In this document: positions 33,972 through 41,466 of the stretch, one piece after another | How the letters are laid out: every line of letters begins with the position of its first letter | Position numbering within the stretch: the stretch's first letter is position 1 | Assembly (NCBI RefSeq): GCF_025151995.1 | Contig: NZ_CP102290.1 | Coordinates: 3,410,001-3,474,000, forward strand | DNA length: 64,000 nucleotides | From: Ruminococcus gauvreauii | GTDB lineage: Bacteria; Bacillota; Clostridia; Lachnospirales; Lachnospiraceae | Reading direction: 5' to 3' | The notes under the pieces: model-generated | Seen by the model: only the letters and a program-made list of their open reading frames with translations | Database searches by the model: none | Told to the model about the DNA's origin: nothing | Translations under genes and position numbers: made by a program

Positions 33972-35285
33972 GTGGGTAAAAAAGCGGCACTGCATAACCT
34001 GGGCTGTAAAGTGAATGCGTATGAGACGGAGGCAATGCAGCAGCTTCTGCAGGAGAACGGGTATGAAATCGTAGATTTTGCACCGGGTGCGGATATCTAC
34101 ATCATCAATACCTGCACGGTGACAAATATCGCAGACAGGAAATCCCGCCAGATGATTCACAAAGCCAAAAAGATGAATCCTGATGCGCTGGTTGTCGCGG
34201 CCGGCTGTTACGTTCAGGCGGGAAAAGAAAAAATAGAAAAAGATGCGTCGATTGATATTATAATTGGGAATAATAAGAAGAAAGACCTGATTAATATTCT
34301 AAAAGAACATGAGAAAAAACTGGAAAACAGGAATAGTGTGATCGATATCAATCATACAAAAGAATATGAGGAACTTTACGTATCGCACATGACGGAACAT
34401 ACGAGGGCCTATATCAAGGTTCAGGACGGCTGCAATCAATTCTGTACGTACTGTATTATCCCTTATGCAAGAGGCAGAGTCAGAAGCCGTCATAAAGAAG
34501 ATGTCCTGAGTGAAGTGCGGCGCCTTGCGGAAGCCGGCTGCAGGGAGATTGTACTGACAGGCATTCACCTGAGCTCTTACGGCGCCGACCTTCAGGAGGG
34601 CGGTCTGCCTGATCTGATCCAGGCGGTTCATCGAATAAGCGGTATCGAGCGCATACGTCTGGGTTCGCTGGAACCGGGGATCGTCACAGAAGAATTTGCA
34701 GCGGCACTTGCCGCTCTGCCAAAAGTCTGTCCGCATTTCCATCTGTCTCTGCAGAGCGGGTGTGACGGGACATTAAAGAGGATGAACAGAAGATACGACG
34801 CCAAAGAATACCAGAGAAAATGTGCCTTGCTGCGCAGACATTTCAGGGCCCCCGCGCTGACGACGGATGTGATCGTAGGATTTCCGGGTGAAACGCCTGA
34901 GGAATTTGAGGAATCCCGAAAATTTGTGGAGGGCATCTCATTTTACGAGACGCATATTTTCAAATATTCCAGACGGGAAGGCACAAAGGCGGCTGATATG
35001 GAACATCAGGTTTCTGACGCGGACAAAACGCTTCGCAGCAATATTATGATTCAGATGGGCAAAGAGAAAAAGAAGGCTTACATGGAACAGTTTCTGGGAC
35101 AGACATTGGAAATCCTGATAGAAGAACAGGCTGCGATCGATGGGGAAAGCTACTGGGTGGGCTACACACCGCAATACCTGAAGGCGGCAGTCAGGCTTCC
35201 GGGAAACCCGAGAAACACGTTGGTTTTGGTAAGGATCTGCCGGCTGCTGGAAGATGAGATACTGCTGGCTGTTTCCGTGTCGTGA
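33972..35285 (+). CDS. mtaB: tRNA (N6-threonylcarbamoyladenosine(37)-C2)-methylthiotransferase
   Basis: A radical-SAM enzyme that converts t6A37 to ms2t6A37. The product has 437 residues. The N-terminal UPF0004 domain contributes cluster cysteines in 'LGCKVN' near 9-14 and 'NTCTVTN' near 45. The radical-SAM CxxxCxxC is in 'CNQFCTYCIIPYARG' near 153-167. A C-terminal TRAM domain follows from about 370. The Lys in 'LGCKVN' (LGCxVN pattern) and the lack of MiaB's longer C-terminus favour MtaB. The GTG start 33972 has GGAGG eight bases upstream. In Bacillus it follows rsmE; here cysteine desulfurase, thiI and the HPr-like gene intervene. Confidence 0.93.
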   Translation: MGKKAALHNLGCKVNAYETEAMQQLLQENGYEIVDFAPGADIYIINTCTVTNIADRKSRQMIHKAKKMNPDALVVAAGCYVQAGKEKIEKDASIDIIIGNNKKKDLINILKEHEKKLENRNSVIDINHTKEYEELYVSHMTEHTRAYIKVQDGCNQFCTYCIIPYARGRVRSRHKEDVLSEVRRLAEAGCREIVLTGIHLSSYGADLQEGGLPDLIQAVHRISGIERIRLGSLEPGIVTEEFAAALAALPKVCPHFHLSLQSGCDGTLKRMNRRYDAKEYQRKCALLRRHFRAPALTTDVIVGFPGETPEEFEESRKFVEGISFYETHIFKYSRREGTKAADMEHQVSDADKTLRSNIMIQMGKEKKKAYMEQFLGQTLEILIEEQAAIDGESYWVGYTPQYLKAAVRLPGNPRNTLVLVRICRLLEDEILLAVSVS

Positions 35286-35306
35286 GAAATCTTCATAAAT
35301 TCTTCA

Positions 35307-35335
35307 TTGTATTTTTGGAGATTTTGTATTAAAAT
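35307..35335 (+). promoter_or_regulatory. Probable sigma-A promoter ahead of ireB
   Basis: -35 TTGTAT at 35307-35312, a 17-base spacer and -10 TAAAAT at 35330-35335. It would give a leader of about 25 bases. Confidence 0.5.
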
Positions 35336-35367
35336 AAGATAGATATCAAAATTAAGGGCGTGAAAAA

Positions 35368-35637
35368 ATGGCAAATATTAGTAATACACAGTATTTTAAA
35401 GTGAAAACAGAACCGGAAATACAGGTAAAGGACGTGCTTGATCTCGTGTATAACGCGATGGCTGAAAAGGGATATAACCCGGTCAATCAGATTGTGGGCT
35501 ATATCATGTCCGGCGATCCGACTTACATTACGAGTTATAAAGGCGCGCGAAGCATGATCATGAAAGTAGAACGGGATGAACTGGTAGAAGAGCTGTTAAA
35601 AGCCTATATCGAGAATCAATCCTGGAAGAGAGACTGA
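35368..35637 (+). CDS. ireB: IreB family regulatory phosphoprotein (UPF0297)
   Basis: A protein of 89 residues. 'DVLDLVYNAMAEKGYNPVNQIVGY' within 23-46 and 'SGDPTYITSYKGARSMI' near 48-64 are near-invariant in the family. IreB is phosphorylated by the PASTA kinase IreK in Enterococcus, on threonines near the N-terminus. Here Thr7 is the only candidate in the first ten residues. It starts the conserved yrzL-yrrK-yrzB block of Firmicutes; ruvX follows after four bases. Confidence 0.95.
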   Translation: MANISNTQYFKVKTEPEIQVKDVLDLVYNAMAEKGYNPVNQIVGYIMSGDPTYITSYKGARSMIMKVERDELVEELLKAYIENQSWKRD

Positions 35638-35641
35638 TTTC

Positions 35642-36058
35642 ATGCGTATAATGGGACTTGATTATGGATCCAAAACTGTAGGGGTGGCTGTCAGCGATCC
35701 TCTCGGAATCACTGCGCAGGGCGTTGAGACGATCTGGCGGAAATCTGAGAACAAACTGCGTCAGACACTGGCACGGATTGAGGAACTGATAAGGGAATAC
35801 CAGGTTGAAAAAATCGTGCTTGGTTTCCCCAAAAATATGAATAACACGATAGGGGACAGGGCTGCCATGTCTTTGGAGTTTCAGCAGACTTTAAAAAGAC
35901 GGACAGGTCTGGACGTTGTCATGTGGGATGAACGGCTGACGACAGTTGCGGCAGAGCGCGTACTGATGGAAGGAGGCGTACGGCGGGAGCACCGCAAGGA
36001 ACGCGTGGATGAACTGGCTGCGGTTCTGATTCTTCAGAACTATCTCGACAGTCTGTAA
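35642..36058 (+). CDS. ruvX: Putative Holliday junction resolvase / pre-16S rRNA nuclease RuvX (YqgF)
   Basis: An RNase H-fold nuclease of 138 residues. 'MGLDYGSKTVGVAVSDP' at 4-20 has the first catalytic Asp. 'IVLGFPKNMNNTIGDRA' near 59-75 and 'DERLTTVAAERVL' near 99-111 give the Glu and other acidic residues. The family was named for Holliday resolution but in E. coli acts in 16S rRNA 5' maturation. It is in an operon between ireB and a DUF1292 gene. Confidence 0.94.
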   Translation: MRIMGLDYGSKTVGVAVSDPLGITAQGVETIWRKSENKLRQTLARIEELIREYQVEKIVLGFPKNMNNTIGDRAAMSLEFQQTLKRRTGLDVVMWDERLTTVAAERVLMEGGVRREHRKERVDELAAVLILQNYLDSL

Positions 36059-36081
36059 TTCATTTGGAAAAGGTAAACGGT

Positions 36082-36342
36082 ATGGAAAAAATTATATTTT
36101 TAGAAGAAGACGGAACGGAAACAGAATTTTACGTAGAAGAACAGACAAGGATGAACGGATGTAATTACCTGCTGGTGACAGAATCTCTGGATGATGAGGC
36201 ATGTGCTTATATTCTGAAAGACCTATCCGAAGATACAGATCAGGATTCCAGATATGTGATGGTAGAAGACGATCTGGAACTGGAGACGATATCACGTCTG
36301 TTTGCGGACATGTTAGAGGACGTGGACATCGAATTGGAATAA
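36082..36342 (+). CDS. DUF1292 family protein (YrzB-like)
   Basis: An acidic protein of 86 residues. ATG 36082 is preferred over an upstream TTG because it follows AAAAGG at a normal distance and gives 'MEKIIFLEEDGTETEFYV'. 'YLLVTE' and 'AYILKDLSED' are typical of DUF1292 (YrzB in Bacillus), which always accompanies ireB and ruvX. Function unknown. It runs closely to the ribonuclease J gene. Confidence 0.88.
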   Translation: MEKIIFLEEDGTETEFYVEEQTRMNGCNYLLVTESLDDEACAYILKDLSEDTDQDSRYVMVEDDLELETISRLFADMLEDVDIELE

Positions 36343-36371
36343 GAAATATAAATTAGTGAGTGGAGGTACTC

Positions 36372-38036
36372 TTGAAAAAAATTAATAATTCAAAATTGAA
36401 AATCATTCCGCTGGGCGGCCTGGAGCAGATTGGAATGAATATTACTGCCTTTGAGTGTGAAGACAGTATTGTTGTCGTGGACTGCGGGCTGTCATTTCCG
36501 GAAGACGATATGCTGGGCATTGACCTGGTGATCCCGGATGTGACTTATCTGAAAGACAACGCGGACAAAGTAAAAGGCTTTGTCATCACACATGGACATG
36601 AGGACCATATCGGTGCGCTTCCTTATGTGCTGAAACAATTAAATGCACCGATCTATGCGACGAAACTGACGCAGGGATTAATTGAAAATAAACTAAAGGA
36701 ACACAATCTTCTTCGAACTACCAAAAGAAAAACCGTAAAACATGGCCAGTCAATCAACCTTGGCTGCTTCCGTATCGAATTTATTAAAACAAACCACAGT
36801 ATTGCAGACGCTTCTGCCCTGGCTATCTATTCACCGGCAGGAATCGTTATTCATACAGGAGACTTTAAAGTGGATTATACGCCTGTTTTCGGCGATGCAA
36901 TCGATCTTCAGCGCTTTGCGGAGATTGGAAAAAAGGGTGTGCTGGCCCTGATGTGCGACAGTACGAACGCGGAACGCCCCGGGTTTACCATGTCAGAACG
37001 CACCGTTGGAAAAACATTTGATAATATATTTGCCGAACACAAAAATACGCGGATTATCATTGCAACATTTGCTTCAAATGTTGACCGTGTACAGCAGATC
37101 ATCAACTCTGCATATAAATACGGACGCAAGGTTGTTGTGGAAGGGCGGAGCATGGTAAATGTCATCTCGACCGCCTCGGAACTGGGATATCTGAATATCC
37201 CGGATAAAACCTTAATTGATATTGACAAGATGAAGAACTATCCGGATGAACAGATGGTGCTCATAACGACGGGAAGCCAGGGTGAGTCCATGGCGGCTCT
37301 CTCCAGAATGGCGGCGGATATTCACAGAAAAGTTACAATCAAACCGAACGATACAATTATTTTCAGCTCCAACCCGATTCCGGGAAATGAAAAAGCGGTG
37401 TCAAAGGTGATCAATGAGCTTTCTGCGAAAGGGGCTGACGTTATATTCCAGGATGCGCACGTATCCGGGCATGCCTGTCAGGAGGAGATTAAACTGATCT
37501 ATTCCCTCGTAAGGCCCAAATACGCGATTCCGGTGCATGGTGAATATCGGCATCTGAAGGCACATGCACAGATAGCCCGTAACATTGGACTGCCCAAAGA
37601 AAATGTATTTATTATGAGATCCGGTGAAGTCATGGAGATGGGTCAGGAGCAGGCACAGATTGTGGGAAAAGTGCATACGGGTGCAATTCTCGTAGACGGG
37701 CTCGGTGTAGGGGACGTCGGGAACATCGTGCTTCGTGACCGCCAGCACCTGGCGGAGGACGGGATCATCATCGTAGTGCTTACGCTGGAGAAATTCAGCA
37801 ACCAGCTGCTGGCCGGTCCGGACATTGTATCACGCGGATTTGTATATGTACGGGAGTCGGAAGACCTGATGGGCGAAGCCAGAGTTGTAGTGGAGGACGC
37901 ACTGGATGGCTGCCTCGCGAAACAGGTCTCTGACTGGGGAAAAATAAAAACTGTCATTAAAGACGGGTTGAGTGAATTTGTATGGAAGAGAACAAAGAGA
38001 CGTCCGATGATTCTTCCGATAATAATGGAGGCGTAA
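36372..38036 (+). CDS. rnjA: Ribonuclease J
   Basis: A metallo-beta-lactamase/beta-CASP nuclease for mRNA decay and rRNA processing. I place the start at TTG 36372 because GGAGG sits five bases upstream; the GTG at 36360 overlaps that site. The product has 554 residues. 'KIIPLGGLEQIGMN' opens it. The zinc motif HxHxDH is 'THGHEDHIGALPYV' near 73-86. 'HTGDFKVDYTP' near 157, 'SQGESMAAL' near 305 and 'PVHGEYRHLKAH' near 387 are further conserved motifs. It lies within the ireB operon. RnjA and RnjB cannot be told apart here. Confidence 0.93.
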   Translation: MKKINNSKLKIIPLGGLEQIGMNITAFECEDSIVVVDCGLSFPEDDMLGIDLVIPDVTYLKDNADKVKGFVITHGHEDHIGALPYVLKQLNAPIYATKLTQGLIENKLKEHNLLRTTKRKTVKHGQSINLGCFRIEFIKTNHSIADASALAIYSPAGIVIHTGDFKVDYTPVFGDAIDLQRFAEIGKKGVLALMCDSTNAERPGFTMSERTVGKTFDNIFAEHKNTRIIIATFASNVDRVQQIINSAYKYGRKVVVEGRSMVNVISTASELGYLNIPDKTLIDIDKMKNYPDEQMVLITTGSQGESMAALSRMAADIHRKVTIKPNDTIIFSSNPIPGNEKAVSKVINELSAKGADVIFQDAHVSGHACQEEIKLIYSLVRPKYAIPVHGEYRHLKAHAQIARNIGLPKENVFIMRSGEVMEMGQEQAQIVGKVHTGAILVDGLGVGDVGNIVLRDRQHLAEDGIIIVVLTLEKFSNQLLAGPDIVSRGFVYVRESEDLMGEARVVVEDALDGCLAKQVSDWGKIKTVIKDGLSEFVWKRTKRRPMILPIIMEA

Positions 38037-38042
38037 AGTACC

Positions 38043-38381
38043 ATGAATGCGATCGAGCAGAAAACATATGAATTGATTCAGACAATCAAAGACAGCGAAT
38101 ATTATAAGACGTTTGAGGACAGCCTGGAGAAAGTTGTGCGGCAGCCGGAGGTAAAGGGAAGGCTTGACGAATTTCGCGCACGTACGTTCCGTATGTATAA
38201 TGAATTGGATGAAGTGGATTTGTATGATGAAACAGATAAAATAGAAAGAGAGCACAGAGAACTTCGAAGAATTCCGGAAGTCAATGCCTTTCTGGATGCA
38301 GAGTACGAGCTGTGCAAGCTTCTGAAATCAACAGAGGATATGATCAATATGGCGATCGATGTACAGATCCCAGAGCTGTAG
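38043..38381 (+). CDS. YlbF/YmcA family protein
   Basis: An all-helical protein of 112 residues with the Com_YlbF pattern: 'LIQTIKDSEYYKTFEDSLEKVVRQPEVKGRLDEF' across 11-44 and a long charged second helix. In Bacillus the YlbF-YmcA-YaaT complex directs RNase Y processing and supports sporulation and competence. The placement right after an RNase J gene, six bases away, fits a link to RNA decay. Confidence 0.85.
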   Translation: MNAIEQKTYELIQTIKDSEYYKTFEDSLEKVVRQPEVKGRLDEFRARTFRMYNELDEVDLYDETDKIEREHRELRRIPEVNAFLDAEYELCKLLKSTEDMINMAIDVQIPEL

Positions 38382-38403
38382 AATCCAGGAGACAGGAGAA
38401 GGC

Positions 38404-38808
38404 ATGGCAAAAAAGAAGAAGCAAAATGCAGGACCTCAGTCTGCGGTCAAAAAAGCAGGAAAAACGATCCGTGTTTTGATCTGGGTACTTGTGTTTGTAG
38501 CAATCGCTCTGCTCGGGAAAACTGCATACAGTTTCGGATACGCTGTCTTTGACCAGGAGCCTATGACATCCGAGGCGAGGGCAAAAGAGGTGGAAGTCAT
38601 TGTTCAGGAGGGTATGTCCGTATATCAGATCGGGAAACTCCTGGAGAGCAAGGGACTGATCGAAGATCCGGTGATCTTCTGGGTGCAGGAGCAGCTTTCG
38701 GATTACCGCGGTAAGATAAAGACAGGCCGGTATACGCTCAGTACTGCGCAGACACCGGATGAGATGATTGAGATCATGTCTGCAGAAGAGGAGGAAAGCG
38801 AAGAATGA
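38404..38808 (+). CDS. Short MltG-like membrane protein without the transglycosylase domain
   Basis: A protein of 134 residues. ATG 38404 is preferred because GGAGAAGG precedes it. A Lys-rich cytoplasmic start leads into one membrane helix at about 22-44. The outer part, 'IVQEGMSVYQIGKLLESKGLIEDPVIFW' within 65-92 and 'IKTGRYTLSTAQTPDEMIEIM' near 104-124, matches the LysM-like domain of MltG/YceG. The catalytic part (about 200 further residues with the YceG glutamate) is absent and the gene ends cleanly. It occupies the yrrL (mltG) position in the Bacillus-like gene order. It overlaps the next gene by four bases. Confidence 0.82.
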   Translation: MAKKKKQNAGPQSAVKKAGKTIRVLIWVLVFVAIALLGKTAYSFGYAVFDQEPMTSEARAKEVEVIVQEGMSVYQIGKLLESKGLIEDPVIFWVQEQLSDYRGKIKTGRYTLSTAQTPDEMIEIMSAEEEESEE

Positions 38809-39494
38809 TCGTGGATGAGAGAATGACGACATATATCAATTCGCTGGATACCGGCAACACCCCTTTTCTGGAAATGCTGGAGCGTCAGGCGCGCCTGGAC
38901 CTGGTGCCTGTGGTCAGAAGGGAGATGCAGAGTTTCCTGAAAGTGCTGCTCGCCCTGAAGAGACCTGCACGGATCCTTGAAGTGGGGACTGCCGTCGGAT
39001 TTTCTGCGCTGTTGATGTGCGAGTATAATCCGGTAAGATGCCATATCACAACGATTGAAAACTATGAAAAAAGAATTCCGCTGGCGCGTGAAAATTTTCT
39101 GCGCGCCGGGCGGGAGGACTGCATCACCCTGATACCGGGGGATGCAGCAGAGATTTTAGAGACACTGGATGGCCCTTTTGACTTCATCTTCATGGATGCG
39201 GCAAAGGGCCAGTATCTTCATTTCCTGCCGCAGATCCTGCGTCTGATGGCGCCGGGAGCGCTGCTTGTCTCGGATAATGTACTGCAGGATGGCGATATTA
39301 TCGAATCACGTTTTGCAGTCGAGAGACGCAACCGTACCATTCATAAACGTATGAGAGAATATCTGTATGAGTTGAAACACCGGGCAGAGCTGTCGACTGC
39401 TGTACTGCCGCTGGGAGATGGTGTGACAGTCAGTGTGCGAAAGGGGACCGATGATGAGAAAACCGGAATTGCTGGTGCCTGCCAGCAGCCTTGA
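38805..39494 (+). CDS. trmR: O-methyltransferase, probable tRNA 5-hydroxyuridine methyltransferase TrmR
   Basis: A class I methyltransferase of 229 residues. 'ILEVGTAVGFSALLM' near 59-73 is the SAM motif and 'FIFMDAAKGQYLHFLP' near 125-140 the metal-associated acidic motif of the catechol O-methyltransferase-like family. Bacillus YrrM (TrmR), which makes 5-methoxyuridine at tRNA position 34, sits in the same order between yrrL and the U32 peptidase genes, so the function is inferred from synteny. ATGA overlap with the upstream gene; overlaps the next gene by 44 bases. Confidence 0.85.
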   Translation: MIVDERMTTYINSLDTGNTPFLEMLERQARLDLVPVVRREMQSFLKVLLALKRPARILEVGTAVGFSALLMCEYNPVRCHITTIENYEKRIPLARENFLRAGREDCITLIPGDAAEILETLDGPFDFIFMDAAKGQYLHFLPQILRLMAPGALLVSDNVLQDGDIIESRFAVERRNRTIHKRMREYLYELKHRAELSTAVLPLGDGVTVSVRKGTDDEKTGIAGACQQP

Positions 39495-40692
39495 GGTATT
39501 AAAAGTGGCTGTGGTATTCGGGGCCGACGCCGTTTATATCGGCGGTGAGGCCTTCGGCCTTCGGGCGAAAGCCAGGAATTTTTCCATGGAGGATATGCGG
39601 GAAGGAATTGCATTTGCGCATGAGCATGGCGTAAAAATCTATGTGACTGCAAATATCCTTGCACATAATGAGGACCTGCCGGGTGTGCGCAGGTATTTTG
39701 AAGAACTGAAAGAACTTGCGCCGGACGGTTTGATCATTGCAGATCCAGCCGTTTTTATGATTGCAAAAGAGGTTTGTCCGGAAATTGAGCGTCATATCAG
39801 TACACAGGCGAATAATACGAATTACGGGACATACCGGTTCTGGCATGAACTCGGTGCGAAGCGCGTCGTATCCGCCCGCGAGCTGTCGCTTGAGGAGATC
39901 AGGGAAATCCGCGGGAATATTCCGGAAGATATGGAGATTGAGACTTTTGTACACGGAGCGATGTGCATCTCCTACTCAGGGCGCTGCCTGCTCAGCAATT
40001 ATTTTACCGGCAGAGATGCGAATCAGGGAGCATGCACACACCCCTGCCGGTGGAAATACTATGTGGTGGAAGAGCAGCGGCCGGGAGAATATCTGCCCGT
40101 CTACGAAAATGAACGCGGAACGTATATTTTTAATTCCAGGGACCTATGTATGATTGAACATATTCCTGAACTGATCGAATCGGGTATCGACAGTTTCAAA
40201 ATAGAGGGCAGGATGAAGACTGCGCTGTATGTTGCCACTGTGGCGCGGACATACCGCAGGGCAATCGACGATTATCTGAAGGACCCCGGATTATATGAAT
40301 CGAATATGGACGGGTACCGGGATCAGATCGTAAGCTGCACTTACCGGCAGTTTACCACCGGTTTTTTCTTCGGTAAGCCGGATGAGTCCGCTCAGATTTA
40401 TGACAACAATACTTATGTAAAAGAATACACTTACCTGGGAATCATCGGGGATCAGAATGAATGCGGACAGTTCCACATTTCCCAGCGGAATAAATTTTCG
40501 GTCGGTGAAATGATAGAGGTGATGAAGCCGGATGGCAGGAATCTGCGGGTAACGGTCCGGGGCATCTTTGATGAGGAGGGCAATGCGATGGAAAGTGCAC
40601 CCCATCCTCAGCAAAGCTTATGGATCGATGTCGGAAGCGGGCTTGAACGCTACGATATCCTAAGGAGACAGGAAGCAGCGTCTGAGCTTTAG
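39451..40692 (+). CDS. trhP: U32 family peptidase-like protein, probable tRNA uridine-34 hydroxylation factor TrhP
   Basis: A protein of 413 residues. ATG 39451 follows AAAGGGGA; the longer frame extends further into trmR. The family signature 'SGRCLLSNYFTGRDANQGAC' lies near 177-196 and continues 'THPCRWKY'. It holds the cysteines thought to bind an iron-sulfur cluster. 'PELLVPASSLEVLK' at the start and 'FKIEGRMKT' near 250 are also conserved. In Bacillus YrrN/YrrO and E. coli TrhP, this family makes 5-hydroxyuridine in tRNA, the substrate for TrmR, matching the neighbour. The old name 'collagenase-like peptidase' is probably misleading. The 3' end overlaps convergent sigK by 33 bases. Confidence 0.87.
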   Translation: MMRKPELLVPASSLEVLKVAVVFGADAVYIGGEAFGLRAKARNFSMEDMREGIAFAHEHGVKIYVTANILAHNEDLPGVRRYFEELKELAPDGLIIADPAVFMIAKEVCPEIERHISTQANNTNYGTYRFWHELGAKRVVSARELSLEEIREIRGNIPEDMEIETFVHGAMCISYSGRCLLSNYFTGRDANQGACTHPCRWKYYVVEEQRPGEYLPVYENERGTYIFNSRDLCMIEHIPELIESGIDSFKIEGRMKTALYVATVARTYRRAIDDYLKDPGLYESNMDGYRDQIVSCTYRQFTTGFFFGKPDESAQIYDNNTYVKEYTYLGIIGDQNECGQFHISQRNKFSVGEMIEVMKPDGRNLRVTVRGIFDEEGNAMESAPHPQQSLWIDVGSGLERYDILRRQEAASEL

Positions 40693-41295
40693 CAGGGCAT
40701 TTTTTTCGATGCGGGAAACATAAGAGCGGCTGATTCCCATCTTCTCTGCTATCTTTTTCTGTGTGTATTCCGACTCACCGTACAGACCGTAGCGGAGTTT
40801 CAGGACAAAGTATTCCTGCTCGGACAGGGCTGATTCCATCAGTGCATAGAGTTTTGCGATATCTTCTTTCAATGCGCAGGTATCGGCTGCGTCAGCGCTG
40901 CCGCTTTCTATAATGTCGAGGAGATGAATTTCATTCCCCTCCTTGTCAGTACCGATCGGTTCATAAAGAGAGACCTCCCTGGAGGTCTTTTTTTTGCCCC
41001 TGAACATCATGAGAAGCTCATTTTCTATACAACGTGCTGCGTATGTAGCAAGCCGGTTCCCCTTATCGCTGTCGAACGTGGAAATGGCTTTGATCAGGCC
41101 AATCGTACCGATGGAGATCAGATCATCCGTGTCGGTGTCTGTTCCCTGGTATTTTTTGACAATATGTGCAACCAGCCGCAGGTTGCGCTCGATCAGGATG
41201 TTTTTAGCATCCATGTCGCCCTGTTTGTATTTTTGGAAATATTGTCGTTCCTCCTCAATAGTCAGTGGCTTTTGAAATGTTTTCAAAAACAGCAC
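40660..41295 (-). CDS. sigK: RNA polymerase sporulation sigma factor SigK, without pro-sequence
   Basis: A sigma-70 family factor of 211 residues driving late mother-cell sporulation genes. 'NILIERNLRLVAHIVKKY' near 32-49 and 'LISIGTIGLIKAISTFD' near 58-74 are region 2. 'SEQEYFVLKLRYGL' near 158 and 'YTQKKIAEKMGISRSYVSRIE' near 177-197 are region 4. The reading frame is whole, with no skin-type interruption. An in-frame TAA lies only eight codons before the GTG start, so the roughly 20-residue membrane-anchoring pro-sequence of Bacillus SigK cannot be present. A TTG at codon 4 after GAGGTG is an equally likely start. Confidence 0.92.
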   Translation of the reverse strand: MLFLKTFQKPLTIEEERQYFQKYKQGDMDAKNILIERNLRLVAHIVKKYQGTDTDTDDLISIGTIGLIKAISTFDSDKGNRLATYAARCIENELLMMFRGKKKTSREVSLYEPIGTDKEGNEIHLLDIIESGSADAADTCALKEDIAKLYALMESALSEQEYFVLKLRYGLYGESEYTQKKIAEKMGISRSYVSRIEKNALLKLRRCFLSP

Positions 41296-41466
41296 CTCGA
41301 AAGGATTTATTTTATCTTATGTCGCGAAAAGGCTTTTCGTGCTTTTCCACCTGTTTTCGGTTGCAATTTGACAGGCAGTATGATAAAATCCAACTATCAA
41401 TAATTCTGAATCTGCCGGTTCCGGCATGATGATCCCATTACATGTTACAATTTAGGAGGAACGTCT

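Noticed and set aside
40660..41400. A skin-like interruption of sigK
   Set aside because: Regions 2 and 4 of the sigma factor are in one continuous frame and no recombinase gene is nearby.
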